DNA of 64,000 bases from CAYOHY01 sp964403885 (GCA_964403885.1 CAYOHY010000007.1:8404-72403), one strand, 5' to 3'. Positions 48,719 to 58,205 are shown, numbered from the stretch's first letter. Notes: generated by a model from the letters alone, not told the origin. Numbers and translations are program-made.

Positions 48719-50722
48719 CTACGAGGGGTTCTCCTGGTTGAGCGCCACGGCGGCCGCCGGACCGCCGGTCACGCCCAGGTAGTTAGCGACCGGAGGCACC
48801 CCGAGTGAGGTGCGCAGGCGGTACGGACCCGCGGCGATCACGGTGGTCAGCCGCGCGTGGGCTCCGGCGAACTCGCTGGCACGCGGGCCGAGGCGCCGCA
48901 CGAGCGACGCCGGCACCACGAGCACGCTGTCATCGAGACGCTCGGTGGGCAGGCTCAGCAGCGGCGTGGCGCCCACCATCCGCTCGGTCTCCTCGGGCAG
49001 CGTCAACGCGTCGATGGCGGCGTCACTGCGCGCGCTCACGACGAGCGGGAGCTCGAACGCCTCCGACAACGTGCGCGCGACAGCCACGGCGATCTGCTGG
49101 TCGTAGCGGTCGGCCGATGACGATGCCTTGGCATCCAGGCCGAGGATGATCTTCGCGGGCTCTGTCGAGCCGAGCCTCACCGCGATGACCGGCACCGGTG
49201 ACTCGCGGCCCACGCGGTCGAGCTCGCCGCCGAACACCCTGCTGCCCATGCCCTCGCTGTACATGGGCATGACGACCGCGCTCGCGCGGCGCTCCACGAT
49301 GGCATCGAGCATCGCGCCCGAGTACGAGGTCGCATAGCGCACGCGCGCCTCGACGTCCGCACCGTGCGACTCGGCGGCCTTGGTCGCTTCTTTGGCGAGC
49401 CGCTCCGCATCCGCGGTCCCCCGGTCGTCGGCGGTTGCGACGGCCATGGGCATCACGAGCCCGTCGTCGCCCCCTGCGATGGCGGACGCGATCTTCATGT
49501 ACGGACCCACCGCCGTCTCGCCTGCCAGCCCCACCAGTACCGATGAGCCCAGGGGCCTGGTGGCGCCGGCCGGGATCTCGATGCGCGCGGCGAACCGCCT
49601 TGTGATGAGCGAGCCCATGACGATCGAGGTGAGCACGATGAAGACCACGGCGTTGACCACCTGGGGCGGCAGCAGCCCGGCCTCGGCCCCCACGAGCGTC
49701 GCGGCGAGCGTCGCGGCGGCCTGCGGGATGGTCATGCCGAACATCATCCCTATCTCGGCGCCGCTGAACTTGAGCCTCTTGCCGGCTATGAACGCCGCGA
49801 GCCCCTTGCCTCCCAGGAGCGCGGCGAGGAAGAGCAGCGCCATCACGATCGTCTGGGGCTGCAGCAACACGGCCGGATCGATCTTGGTGCCCACGTAGAC
49901 GAGGAACGCGGGCACGAACAGCGCCTCGCCAAAGAAGTCGATGCGCTCCATGAGCGGACCGCCGTGCGGCGCGAGACGGTTCACGCCCAGACCGGCGAGA
50001 AACGCCCCCACCAGCCCTTCGATGCCAAACAGGTCGGACAGCACGCCCGCGGAGGTGAGCGCGAACAGCATGAACGCGAAGCGCAGCGCCCTGGCCTGGC
50101 CGGTGCCGCGGAAGAAGTGCCTGCCCACCCACGGCAGCACGATGAAGCAGTACGCGGCCAGCACGACGAGGCCCAACAGCACCGTGCTCAGCACGGCGGC
50201 GGGAGAGTCCCCCTCAGCGGTGACCACCGCGAGCACGATCAACGCGAGGGTGTCGGTGATGATGGTGGCACCGGCGGTGGTCGTGACCGCGCGGCTCGCG
50301 CTGAGTCCGGCCTCGCGTACGTCCGGAAGCGTCACCAGCGTGTGGGAGGCCCAGATAGAGCCGATCAGCGCAGCCGAAGCGAGCGAGAAGCCCAGAATGT
50401 AGGAGCCCTCGGCCATGCCGAACAGGAACGGGAACGTGAACCCCAGCAGGCCGAACATCACCGCGGCGCTGCGGTTCTTCTCGAAAGTGTTCATGTCGAT
50501 CTCGAGGCCCGCCTGAAACATCAGGTACAGAAGCCCGATCTGGCCCAGCGGGTCCACCGAACCCTCCGGCAGCCACCCCAACACGTAGGGCCCCAACACC
50601 GTACCGGCGAGCACGAAGCCGATGAGCCCCGGCATCCGCACCCACCCCGCCAGCGTGGGGGCGATCATGATCGCCAGTGCCACGAACGCCAGTATCTCGG
50701 TGGAACCGATGTGCCCCTCCAC
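48719..50722 (-). CDS. CPA2-type cation:proton antiporter with universal-stress-like domains
   Basis: About 667 residues. The membrane part (about 1-385) follows Kef/CPA2 exchangers, with GLIGFVLAGTVLGPYVLGW, GLLYLMFQAGLEIDMN, ATIITDTLALIVLA and GALFAGLG-like GAFLAGLGVNRL. The C-terminal 270 residues hold universal-stress-protein-like regions (about 395-545 and 550-667) that may bind nucleotide. It likely exchanges Na+ or K+ for H+. The GTG at 50722 has GGGGAGG five bases upstream. Confidence 0.88.
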   Translation of the reverse strand: MEGHIGSTEILAFVALAIMIAPTLAGWVRMPGLIGFVLAGTVLGPYVLGWLPEGSVDPLGQIGLLYLMFQAGLEIDMNTFEKNRSAAVMFGLLGFTFPFLFGMAEGSYILGFSLASAALIGSIWASHTLVTLPDVREAGLSASRAVTTTAGATIITDTLALIVLAVVTAEGDSPAAVLSTVLLGLVVLAAYCFIVLPWVGRHFFRGTGQARALRFAFMLFALTSAGVLSDLFGIEGLVGAFLAGLGVNRLAPHGGPLMERIDFFGEALFVPAFLVYVGTKIDPAVLLQPQTIVMALLFLAALLGGKGLAAFIAGKRLKFSGAEIGMMFGMTIPQAAATLAATLVGAEAGLLPPQVVNAVVFIVLTSIVMGSLITRRFAARIEIPAGATRPLGSSVLVGLAGETAVGPYMKIASAIAGGDDGLVMPMAVATADDRGTADAERLAKEATKAAESHGADVEARVRYATSYSGAMLDAIVERRASAVVMPMYSEGMGSRVFGGELDRVGRESPVPVIAVRLGSTEPAKIILGLDAKASSSADRYDQQIAVAVARTLSEAFELPLVVSARSDAAIDALTLPEETERMVGATPLLSLPTERLDDSVLVVPASLVRRLGPRASEFAGAHARLTTVIAAGPYRLRTSLGVPPVANYLGVTGGPAAAVALNQENPS

Positions 50723-50798
50723 GTGCGCCTCCCCTAGGTGCAAGCAGTCATTCGGAAACCATCACGGGTGCCGGCGGAGGGCACCTCAGGTGCAATCC

Positions 50799-51647
50799 CT
50801 ACTTCTCGGCGGTCGCCGCGTGCGCTGAGACCCACGCCGCTATGTCGGCCGCGACCTTGTCGTGACCGATGTCGTTGTGGGGCTCGTGGTGCGCGCCCTC
50901 GTAGACCTTGAGAGTCTTGTCCTCACAGGGAACGGCTTCGTAGAGCTCGTGTGCGCCGGAGAGCAGGTTGAGCGGGTCCTCCTCGCCGTGCACCACGAGG
51001 ATCGGCAGCTCGACACGGCGCATGCCCGCCTTGATGCGCTCGACCGTCTCGAGGCACTGCGCGCCCCAGCGCACGGTGGCCTTGGGGGCGATCAGCTCAT
51101 CGGCATGGTAGGCCGCGAGCGCCTCGGGGTCCCTCGTGAGCGACTCGGGCTCGATGCCCAGGCTCACGGCGAGCGTGGGCGTCACGCCGGACAACATCTT
51201 CGCGAGCGCGATCAGGTACGGCTTGCTCACGCCGGCCGGCTCGAGCGCCACGCCGCTGATGATGGCACCCGTGAGGCCGTCTTGGCTGTGAAGCAGGTAG
51301 TCGAGCACCACGAGCGACCCCATGGAGTGCCCGTAGACCACGACCGGCACGCCGGGCGTGTCGCGCGCGACGAGATCGAGGAAGGTGCCCAGGTCCTCTC
51401 GGTACTCTGACCAGTCATTGATGTGCACGCGCCGCCCTTCCGAGCGACCGTGACCGCGATGGTCGTAGCCGTAGACCGCGTGACCGGAGGCCACCAGCGG
51501 ACCCACCACATTCATGTAGCGCCCGCTGTGCTCCCCCACGCCGTGAACGAGCACCACGACAGCCGAGGGCTCGGAATCGGGCAACCACTCCTGGCGGTAG
51601 AGCTCAAGCCCGCCCGCGCCGGCGAACCGGCCATCCTGATGTCGCAT
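50799..51647 (-). CDS. Alpha/beta hydrolase, monoacylglycerol lipase-like
   Basis: 282 residues. The oxyanion region is VVLVHGVGEHSGRYMN, the nucleophile elbow VVYGHSMGSLVVLD (Ser), and the acid and base are in LVVHGEEDPLNLLSG and YEGAHHEPHND. This matches monoacylglycerol lipase/lysophospholipase-like serine hydrolases. No signal peptide is seen. A single-gene unit. Confidence 0.92.
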   Translation of the reverse strand: MRHQDGRFAGAGGLELYRQEWLPDSEPSAVVVLVHGVGEHSGRYMNVVGPLVASGHAVYGYDHRGHGRSEGRRVHINDWSEYREDLGTFLDLVARDTPGVPVVVYGHSMGSLVVLDYLLHSQDGLTGAIISGVALEPAGVSKPYLIALAKMLSGVTPTLAVSLGIEPESLTRDPEALAAYHADELIAPKATVRWGAQCLETVERIKAGMRRVELPILVVHGEEDPLNLLSGAHELYEAVPCEDKTLKVYEGAHHEPHNDIGHDKVAADIAAWVSAHAATAEK

Positions 51648-51705
51648 CGCGCACTCCCCCGTGTCCGCAGACGTTCACAGTGGGATTATGCGCCAACCGC
51701 GCGGG

Positions 51706-52041
51706 CTACGCCTTCTTGACGAACTCCGACTTCAGAGACATCGCGCCCACCCCGTCGACCTTGCAGTCGATGTTGTGATCGCCTTCGACCAGGCGGATGT
51801 TGCGGACCTTCGTGCCCACCTTGACCACCGAGGACGAGCCCTTGACCTTGAGGTCCTTGATGACCGTGACCGAGTCGCCGTCGGCGAGCACGTTGCCGTT
51901 CACGTCACGCACGACCAGTCCCTCGGCCGCGCCGGATGTGCCGATGGGCCACTCGTGCGCGCACTCGGGGCACACGTGCAGGTTGCCGTCATCGTAGACG
52001 TACTCGGAGCCGCACAGGGGGCAGGCGGGAGTCTCACTCAA
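51706..52041 (-). CDS. YjdM/PhnA-type zinc-ribbon protein
   Basis: 111 residues. The zinc ribbon PACPLCGSEYVYDDGNLHVCPECAHEW is followed by the beta-rich domain (VVRDVNGNVLADGDSVTVIKDLKVKG in parts, IDCKVDGVGAMSLKSEFVKKA). It is homologous to YjdM (formerly PhnA), whose function is unclear. The preferred start is the TTG at 52041, which gives the usual N-terminus SETPACPLC. Confidence 0.9.
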   Translation of the reverse strand: MSETPACPLCGSEYVYDDGNLHVCPECAHEWPIGTSGAAEGLVVRDVNGNVLADGDSVTVIKDLKVKGSSSVVKVGTKVRNIRLVEGDHNIDCKVDGVGAMSLKSEFVKKA

Positions 52042-52148
52042 GGGATCACCGTGTTTCCGCACAAGGCATCGTCGTCGAAGCGGCCGTGGCCGCCCGTGGA
52101 TGATAGCGATTCCTCCGCGCTCGCGATACGGCGAATGTGAAGAGCGGG

Positions 52149-52526
52149 CTACTCGGCGGCGCGAAGGCGAAAGGCCGACCAGGTCTCATCGATGCCCAAG
52201 ATGCCGAGCGGCCTGAGCCCCAGCTGCTCGGCCACCGCCCAGATGCTGTCGCGGTTCATGTCGAACCCGGCGGCCTTCGAGCCCTTGCGGAAGAAGACCC
52301 ACAGTGCCGCCTTGGGAGCGAGCGACTGCACCGCGGGCGGCATCTGCGCCACGAGCTCCGCGCTCGTGGTGACGAACAGGAACACCAGCTGTGCCTCTGA
52401 GGGGTCGACGAAGGCCGTGTCGTCCGGCAGGCCCAGTGACTCGACGACGCCGGGCACGGGGTTCAGCACCGCGACGGTGACGCCGGGCTTGATGCGCGCC
52501 TTCTCGGCGACGGTCTTCTCGGTCAC
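52149..52526 (-). CDS. DUF3052 family protein
   Basis: 125 residues matching the DUF3052 pattern: IKPGVTVAVLNPVPGV, AQLVFLFVTTSAEL, LAPKAALWVFFRKGS and LGILGIDETWSAFRLR. The function is unknown. The GTG at 52526 has GGGAG six bases upstream and gives the expected N-terminus TEKTVAEKARI. Confidence 0.85.
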   Translation of the reverse strand: MTEKTVAEKARIKPGVTVAVLNPVPGVVESLGLPDDTAFVDPSEAQLVFLFVTTSAELVAQMPPAVQSLAPKAALWVFFRKGSKAAGFDMNRDSIWAVAEQLGLRPLGILGIDETWSAFRLRAAE

Positions 52527-52596
52527 GGCTGGCTCCCGTCGGTCGCGGTCGGTTCCTGCCAAGGTTGTACCCCTTGCGCGGCCTCACGGGCGAGCG

Positions 52597-52863
52597 CTAC
52601 AACGTCGCCCACAGCACGCCGAGGAACACGAGGTTCGCAGCGACGGTGAACCAGAACATGATCCGGAATGACCGCTTGCGCGTCTTGTGGTGAAACACCT
52701 GCTGAGCGACCAGCCCACCCGGCCATCCGCCGGCGAGATCGAGCAGGTGCAGGGTCGCTTCGGGCATGCGCCATGAGTGGCGGCGGGCCGCGCGCTTGTC
52801 GAGCCCGTAGACACAGAACGTGACGAAGCTCATGACGAGGTAGACGACGATGATGCCCTTCAC
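52597..52863 (-). CDS. DUF1294 small membrane protein
   Basis: 88 residues. Two hydrophobic helices flank the conserved loop: VTFCVYGLDKRAARRHSWRMPE, LLDLAGGWPGGLVAQQVFHHKT and RIMFWFTVAANLVFL. This is the DUF1294 family; the function is unknown. The 150 bases upstream to the next gene hold nothing I can identify. Confidence 0.88.
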   Translation of the reverse strand: MKGIIVVYLVMSFVTFCVYGLDKRAARRHSWRMPEATLHLLDLAGGWPGGLVAQQVFHHKTRKRSFRIMFWFTVAANLVFLGVLWATL

Positions 52864-53015
52864 CGGTGACGCTCGAGGCTCATGAGCAGGAGTGACGCCG
52901 GGAGCCGGGGCGGGCGCGGTGATGGGACCGATCGAGCACCGCCTGATCTCGCCACGTCGTCCACCGCCCTCTTTGCACGTCCCGCCGATTCACCCATCGT
53001 ACCCGAGGCGCAGCG

Positions 53016-53648
53016 CTAGTTGCTGATCGAGATCGTCTCGCGAAGGTGATCCGAGGACACCGCAAGCGCCAGCAGGTAGTGAGCCACGCTCGTCCGCGAG
53101 ACCAACACGCCCACCTCGCGGCGACCGTAGTGACCCACTCTCACCGACTGTGCGCCGCGGTCGTCGAGGAGCCCCACGCGCACGAGGGTCCAATCCGTGT
53201 CCGACGAGCGGACCACCTCCCCGATGCGGACCGTCTCGCGGTAGGCACGGCGAAACACCACCCTGATGGATGCGACGAGCCATGCGAAGCGCAGATCGGG
53301 CAGGTCGGCCTCGTCGGCGACACTGGCAGTGGACAGCACGACCAGGCGTCGCACCCCGTGTCGCTCCATGGCGGCGACGATTCCCGAGACACCCTCGCTC
53401 AACTCGGTGCCGCGGGGGCGGACGCCGGCGCCCAGCGCGCTCACGACGGCGTCGACATCGGACACGGCGCGGTCGACCGCGGGGGCGTCGGAGAGCTCGG
53501 CTCCGATGATCGTCAGCCGGTCGTGACGCAGGTCCGCGAGCTTCTTGGGGCTGCGCGTGAAGGCGGTCACCTGGTGCCCGTCGTGCAGTGCCCTCATGAT
53601 CACGAGCCGGCCGGTACGTCCCGACGCCCCAAAGACCGCTAGCTTCAC
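53016..53648 (-). CDS. NAD(P)-binding SDR/NmrA-like protein
   Basis: 210 residues beginning MKLAVFGASGRTGRLVIMRAL, an NAD(P)-binding fold, then DAPAVDRAVSDVDAVVSALGAG and RLVVLSTASV. Members are flavin reductases/epimerase-like or regulators such as NmrA. The substrate is unknown. Confidence 0.88.
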   Translation of the reverse strand: MKLAVFGASGRTGRLVIMRALHDGHQVTAFTRSPKKLADLRHDRLTIIGAELSDAPAVDRAVSDVDAVVSALGAGVRPRGTELSEGVSGIVAAMERHGVRRLVVLSTASVADEADLPDLRFAWLVASIRVVFRRAYRETVRIGEVVRSSDTDWTLVRVGLLDDRGAQSVRVGHYGRREVGVLVSRTSVAHYLLALAVSSDHLRETISISN

Positions 53649-53674
53649 GCCCGGCCCGCCTTCCCGCCCGGCGC

Positions 53675-54532
53675 CTACGCCATGCGCTGTACGCCGATGC
53701 CGATGAGCCCCGGCCCGGTGTGCACGACGAGGGCGGGTGTGATCTGGCCCTCAACGGCGATGTGGAAGTCCGGAAGCGCGGCCTTGAGGCGTGCCATCAG
53801 CTCGTCGGCCTCTTCCTGTGCCGCGCCGTGCATGACCGTGATGCTGTACTCCTTGGCGCCGGCCGCGAACTCGACCGCCTTCTCAAGGGCGAGCTGGAGC
53901 GACTTCTTGCGCCCCCGAGCCTTGGCGACCGTGTGGTAGATGCCGTCCTTGTTGCACGAGATGACCGGCTTGAGGTCGAGGATCGATCCCACCATGCCGG
54001 CGACAAGCCCGATGCGACCGCCCTTGATCAGGTACTCGAGGGTCGACACGCAGAAGAACAGCCTCGTATCACGCGCGGCCTGCTCCACCCGCGCGCATAC
54101 CTCCTCGAACGGGAGGCCTTGTGCGATGAGCTCCCCCGCGCGGATCGCGGTGAGCCCGCTGCCGATGCCGATGTTCTTGGTGTCGACGTAGTACGCCTCA
54201 AGCCCCTCGGGTGCGGGACCAAAGCCACTGACCATCTCGAAGGTGCCGCTGAGCCCACTCGAGATGATGACGGCGATCACCTTGTCGTAGCCGTCCGCCT
54301 TGATCTGCTTGAACAGATCGGCGACGGTCGCGGGACTGGGAAGCGACGTCGAGGGGATCTCTTGAGCGAAGCGGTCGAAGACGTCCTGCGGCTGGATATC
54401 GATGCCGTCTCGATACTCGGCGTCTTTGTAGATGATGGTGAGAGGCGCGACGTACATGTGGTACTTGTCACGGAGCTCCTTGGGCACGTCCGTGCACGAG
54501 TCGACCAGCAGCGCGATCTTGGAGTCAGTCAT
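53675..54532 (-). CDS. DegV family fatty-acid-binding protein
   Basis: 285 residues: IALLVDSCTDVPKELRDKYHM, FAQEIPSTSLPSPA, VIISSGLSGTFEM, VSTLEYLIKGGRIG and a C-terminal HTGPGLIGIG. DegV/FakB proteins bind fatty acids, often serving an acyl-phosphate pathway (FakA is not in view). The ATG at 54532 gives the family N-terminus; the frame stays open upstream but looks non-coding. Confidence 0.94.
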   Translation of the reverse strand: MTDSKIALLVDSCTDVPKELRDKYHMYVAPLTIIYKDAEYRDGIDIQPQDVFDRFAQEIPSTSLPSPATVADLFKQIKADGYDKVIAVIISSGLSGTFEMVSGFGPAPEGLEAYYVDTKNIGIGSGLTAIRAGELIAQGLPFEEVCARVEQAARDTRLFFCVSTLEYLIKGGRIGLVAGMVGSILDLKPVISCNKDGIYHTVAKARGRKKSLQLALEKAVEFAAGAKEYSITVMHGAAQEEADELMARLKAALPDFHIAVEGQITPALVVHTGPGLIGIGVQRMA

Positions 54533-54720
54533 CTTGTCCCTGTCCGTGTCCGGTCCGACGAATCTGGCGACGCCCACGAGCCGCGGGAGAGTGTGGATCG
54601 GACGACTCCCCCAAGACGCCGCTTCGCATACGACCTCGGCCAAGCGCGAACCTGACCAAACAGTCTAGTTACAGGATACGACAAACAGCCCAGCCTGCCG
54701 AAGGTGTCCGAGGGCGGCGC

Positions 54721-54897
54721 TCAGTCCAGATCGCGTCCGCGCGGTACGCGTCGCGTGGTGCCCGTGGTCGACCACAGCTTGCGGGCCGTACCTCCCATGG
54801 GATCGTGCTTGCGTCCCCAGCGGTCCATCAAGAGGTAGAGCACCAGAAACGAGACCGCAGGAATCACTGTGATGATGAACAACCCGACCAGTTCCAT
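54721..54897 (-). CDS. Small single-helix membrane protein
   Basis: 58 residues. A hydrophobic helix (MELVGLFIITVIPAVSFLVLY) is followed by the basic tail DRWGRKHDPMGGTARKLW. Weak AGGGGG lies nine bases upstream. Unknown; could be a stress or assembly microprotein. Coding status is supported by the hydrophobic pattern and GC-rich third positions only. Confidence 0.4.
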   Translation of the reverse strand: MELVGLFIITVIPAVSFLVLYLLMDRWGRKHDPMGGTARKLWSTTGTTRRVPRGRDLD

Positions 54898-54993
54898 GTC
54901 CTCGGCCCCCTCGTCGCACGACGCCGATGAGAGTGTTCCACCATCAGCGCCCGATTCCACCGTTCAAGCGGGCGTGAGAGCTGCCAGATCGGT

Positions 54994-55653
54994 TCACTGA
55001 TAGGTTCGGCCACCGTGCTTCAGCCATCCTGCGACGTGCTTGCCCGCGGGGTCGCGATGGGTCCAGTGCACCACGCCACCTTGGGAGTTCCACTCGTACT
55101 CTCCCTTGAATCCCACCGAGTCACCAGCCGCAAGTCCCACGATCCTGGGAGCGAGGTCTATGTTGTGGGCGATGAGGAGCGTCTGCCCACTGGCGAGGCG
55201 CACGATGAATCGCTGGTGTGCCGATCCATCGCTGTCATCGGGAAGCACCCGCTCCACCACGCCGGCGCCCACGACTTCCACGCCGCTTGTGCCGTTTCGG
55301 TAGGCCTGCGCGATCGCGTCATCGCTGCTGGTGGCCGCTTTCCCGCCCGACGAACCGGCAGGCGCGTCGACCTCAGGGGACGCAAGGCCCGGGTTGCGCT
55401 CCTTGAGCGTCTTGCCCCGCAGCACGGGCTTCTCGGCGACCGGTGCGACGCTGGTCGACTCGACCACGGTTGCGGAGCGCTCAACCGAGACGGCGGGCGC
55501 ATTCACGCGCATGACGCTCGTCACGGCGACCGCTGCACCGCCGATTATCACGGCGGCCAGCAGCGCCGCTCCGACCACGACGACGAGCCCGGGGTTGACG
55601 GTCCCGGACTCGGCGGAGATGTGCGACGCAGTAGAACGACGAACGGGCACCAC
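54994..55653 (-). CDS. Membrane-anchored DUF3465 protein
   Basis: About 219 residues. An N-terminal hydrophobic helix (VNPGLVVVVGAALLAAVIIGG) is followed by a Ser/Thr/Ala-rich linker and the DUF3465 domain (about 115-219), with FIVRLASGQTLLIAHNIDLAPRI in parts and GGVVHWTHRDPAGKHVAGWLKHGGRTYQ in parts. DUF3465 proteins are small secreted or periplasmic proteins of unknown function. GTG at 55653 or 55650, with GAAGAGG upstream. The anchor and linker make it longer than usual. Confidence 0.78.
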   Translation of the reverse strand: MVPVRRSTASHISAESGTVNPGLVVVVGAALLAAVIIGGAAVAVTSVMRVNAPAVSVERSATVVESTSVAPVAEKPVLRGKTLKERNPGLASPEVDAPAGSSGGKAATSSDDAIAQAYRNGTSGVEVVGAGVVERVLPDDSDGSAHQRFIVRLASGQTLLIAHNIDLAPRIVGLAAGDSVGFKGEYEWNSQGGVVHWTHRDPAGKHVAGWLKHGGRTYQ

Positions 55654-55763
55654 GGCAACCTCTTCTTCGATAGGGATCCAGCATCGGCAGCCGCCCATGG
55701 CAGCGCCACGAATCCTAACGGCCCTGACTCCACCCACAGACACGCTCAGCCCCACCCGCGCGA

Positions 55764-56288
55764 TCAGAATCCCGGCGGTGTGGTGAAGAACGGCATGGGG
55801 GTCTTGAGAGAGAACGACAGGTAGCTCACCAGCGCACAGACGAACACGAGCACGACCAGTGCCTTCATCGCGGGCCGCATCTCGACGCCCTCGAACAGCT
55901 CCTCCATGCGCAGCGCAAGGTAGATGCCTGCGAACGTCGCCACGTTTGCGTAGACCAGCTCGACGGCGAGGTTGGGCATCCTGAGCCCCAGGGCCTCGGC
56001 CACGAACCACAGGGTGATCGTGAGCCAGGGATAGGCCACGGCGATCAACGCTCGTGAGTAGACGAACCCGCTCACAGATGACAGCGCCTTGCGCCGCACC
56101 ACCAGCTCGACCGCAGTGACGACGATGTAGGCGAAGAAGAGCATCTTCATATGGAAGAACGTCGTCTCACCCTCCTCGCCGATCAGCTTGAACAGCAGAT
56201 TAGGGAAGGTCTCGTACGAGAAGTGAAGCGCCAGGAACAGCAGCCACGTGGCTGCCAGCTTCCACCACGCAAGTCGCGGACGGTCCAT
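55764..56288 (-). CDS. Five-helix membrane protein of unknown function
   Basis: 174 residues with five hydrophobic helices. It has EGETTFFHMKMLFFAYIVV after the first helix and VELVYANVATFAGIYLALRMEEL later, a pattern faintly like DUF6512-type proteins. No function can be stated. The upstream gap (56289-56562) holds no clear gene except a possible 21-codon frame. Confidence 0.6.
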   Translation of the reverse strand: MDRPRLAWWKLAATWLLFLALHFSYETFPNLLFKLIGEEGETTFFHMKMLFFAYIVVTAVELVVRRKALSSVSGFVYSRALIAVAYPWLTITLWFVAEALGLRMPNLAVELVYANVATFAGIYLALRMEELFEGVEMRPAMKALVVLVFVCALVSYLSFSLKTPMPFFTTPPGF

Positions 56289-56562
56289 CGCCGACTACCT
56301 CCCCTGAGTCAGACTTCTTTCGGCTGAGCATGCCGCGTCCGGAAAGCACGAGCGTGCGTCAGATGACGAGCGTGACCTTGCCCCCGGCGTGGTCCCGCCC
56401 GTGGTGCGACCCTTCGTCGCACATCTCAATCCATCCTAGGGGTTAGCGCGCGGCAACTCCACCGCAGGCACCAGCGCGGAGTGGGGCCTAGCTGTCAGCG
56501 TTCCCTCGCCTCTGTTTGAGCGGTGCGCGCAAAGGAACAATGGTGATGAAGGAGGTTGACAC

Positions 56563-57027
56563 ATGTCCACACCGGTCGATTTCACGAGCGTATCCCTCGA
56601 GGGTCTCGAGTCGTCGCCCGTAGCCGAGGCCCTTGCGGGGCTGAGAGCCAACGAGGCGCGCTACTACATGAACAAGTACAAGCACGAGTTTCGCGTGGAG
56701 GCTGCCGAGGACAGTCAGGACACGGTCGACTACGTCAGCCGAATCCTCGACCAAGAACGTGGCATCACCATCCACGCGCGACCGCTGCAGACATCGAGGT
56801 TCCAGGTAGAGAACCTCAAGATGGCCTACGTCTTCTACGAAGACGGCCTGTCGATCAACGTCATGTATTCGGTGGACGACCCCAAGAAGCGGGCGGTGGG
56901 CTTCAAGCTCTCTGACGGCATGGAGGTGCCCGAGGAACTTGCCGACCGGTTCAAGTTCGCGAGGCAGAAGTCCAAGCTTGCCGGCACGATCCGAGGCTCG
57001 TTCTTCGTCATCAAAGGCGAGTACTAG
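56563..57027 (+). CDS. Hypothetical protein, conserved-looking, no known domain
   Basis: 154 residues, soluble, mixed alpha/beta by eye, with charged segments EARYYMNKYKHEFRVEAAEDS and ADRFKFARQKSKLAGTIRGS. No domain recognised. Strong AAGGAGG lies seven bases before the ATG. It is one of few plus-strand genes here and is flanked by minus-strand genes on both sides, so it has its own promoter. Confidence 0.75.
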   Translation: MSTPVDFTSVSLEGLESSPVAEALAGLRANEARYYMNKYKHEFRVEAAEDSQDTVDYVSRILDQERGITIHARPLQTSRFQVENLKMAYVFYEDGLSINVMYSVDDPKKRAVGFKLSDGMEVPEELADRFKFARQKSKLAGTIRGSFFVIKGEY

Positions 57028-57087
57028 AAGGCGGGCGGATCGGGGACCTCGATACGCCGCTGAGCCACGCGCTCCAACGGGCACGCC

Positions 57088-57600
57088 TCAGCAGTCGAAC
57101 GCCCACCAGCAGAGGTGGTTTCGCAGCCTCTGGTCATCCAAGACGAGCTCACGGATCGCATCCGGCAGCTGTTCGCGCTGCCAGACACATTCGAGCCTGC
57201 CCGCATGCTCGCCCTCACCGGGAGGAGCGGCCGCGCGCACGGCCTTGATCGCGTAGGCGGCTGCACCCAGCTCATGCGCGGCCACGTGCGACACAGCCAC
57301 CGCCTGTCCGGCCGCATACGCTGCGAATCGAGGTGCGCCCGTCAGGTCGCGCGCCGCTGCGTTGGCGCCTGCGGCCGCACGCGCCTGAGACATGGTCATC
57401 TCGCCGCGCGCCCACGCGCGCGTGCTCGCAATGGTGCGTCGTGGCCGCGGATCGTCGGGGCGAGCATCCTCGAACAGGTGCAGCACGTGCTCAGCGCAGT
57501 CGGCAGCCCACAGGGCCAAGAGCCGATGATCCGCATCGGTCAGCGTGCCCCCGCGTCGGATGGTGATGAAACGCGGATCTCGCTCCTTGGGCAGGATCAC
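57088..57600 (-). CDS. Imm5-like domain protein (putative immunity-type)
   Basis: 170 residues: ITIRRGGTLTDADHRLLALWAADCAEHVL in parts, AIKAVRAAA and a His/Ala-rich middle (AVAVSHVAAHELGAAAYAI). This resembles the Imm5-like domain found in putative immunity proteins. No toxin gene is seen nearby, so an immunity role is unproven. The GTG start at 57600 has AAGGGGA upstream; it follows the acetyltransferase gene by 14 bases. Confidence 0.65.
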   Translation of the reverse strand: MILPKERDPRFITIRRGGTLTDADHRLLALWAADCAEHVLHLFEDARPDDPRPRRTIASTRAWARGEMTMSQARAAAGANAAARDLTGAPRFAAYAAGQAVAVSHVAAHELGAAAYAIKAVRAAAPPGEGEHAGRLECVWQREQLPDAIRELVLDDQRLRNHLCWWAFDC

Positions 57601-57614
57601 GACTCCCCTTTCGC

Positions 57615-58082
57615 TCAGTCGACCGGTATGTCGAAATGGAAGACGTCGTCCTCCCGAACGCCGAGTCTCTCGTAGAGCGCCAGTGCCGGGGCATCCACCG
57701 CATCCGCCTGCACGAAGATGACCCAACCGCCCCGCGCTCGTGCGATGGGCTTCAAGGCATCGATCAGCGCCGTCGCGATGCCGTGCCTCCGGTACGGTGC
57801 GATCACTGCGAGATCATAGATGTAGAACTCGCTACGCGCCTGCTCGAACTTGCGCAGCTCGTACGCGACCAGGCCACCAACGACGGTGCCATCCACAACG
57901 GCGCTCAGTGCGACGAATGTCGGATCGTCGAGCAGACCGATCAGGTAGTCGTCGCTCGGCTCATCTGCGAGATAGGTCTCGTCGTCCTCGAACGCAAGGG
58001 CAAAACAGCGCAGCATGCCGCGCATCGTGCCCACGTCGTCCGCGCCTAGTCTGCGCACCTCGTAGCCGGTCGCTGAGTCCAT
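57615..58082 (-). CDS. GNAT acetyltransferase resembling aminoglycoside AAC(3)-I
   Basis: 155 residues. The GNAT acetyl-CoA loop is in VIAPYRRHGIATALIDALK. The surrounding KFEQARSEFYIYDLAV, WVIFVQADAVDAPALALYERLG and the ending HFDIPVD closely follow the aminoglycoside 3-N-acetyltransferase I pattern, by eye. It may acetylate aminoglycosides or a related amine; activity is inference. The ATG at 58082 is chosen. It lies back-to-back with an Arr-type gene. Confidence 0.78.
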   Translation of the reverse strand: MDSATGYEVRRLGADDVGTMRGMLRCFALAFEDDETYLADEPSDDYLIGLLDDPTFVALSAVVDGTVVGGLVAYELRKFEQARSEFYIYDLAVIAPYRRHGIATALIDALKPIARARGGWVIFVQADAVDAPALALYERLGVREDDVFHFDIPVD

Positions 58083-58205
58083 CCGATCACCGCCTCGCGA
58101 GTCACTGATCGCCATCCGATCACCCTACCCCAGCGAACGCCACATTCGCATCGTCGCCCCACGGCGTCGGCTACAATGTCCGCGCAGTCGACCAGGGAGG
58201 CCCTC

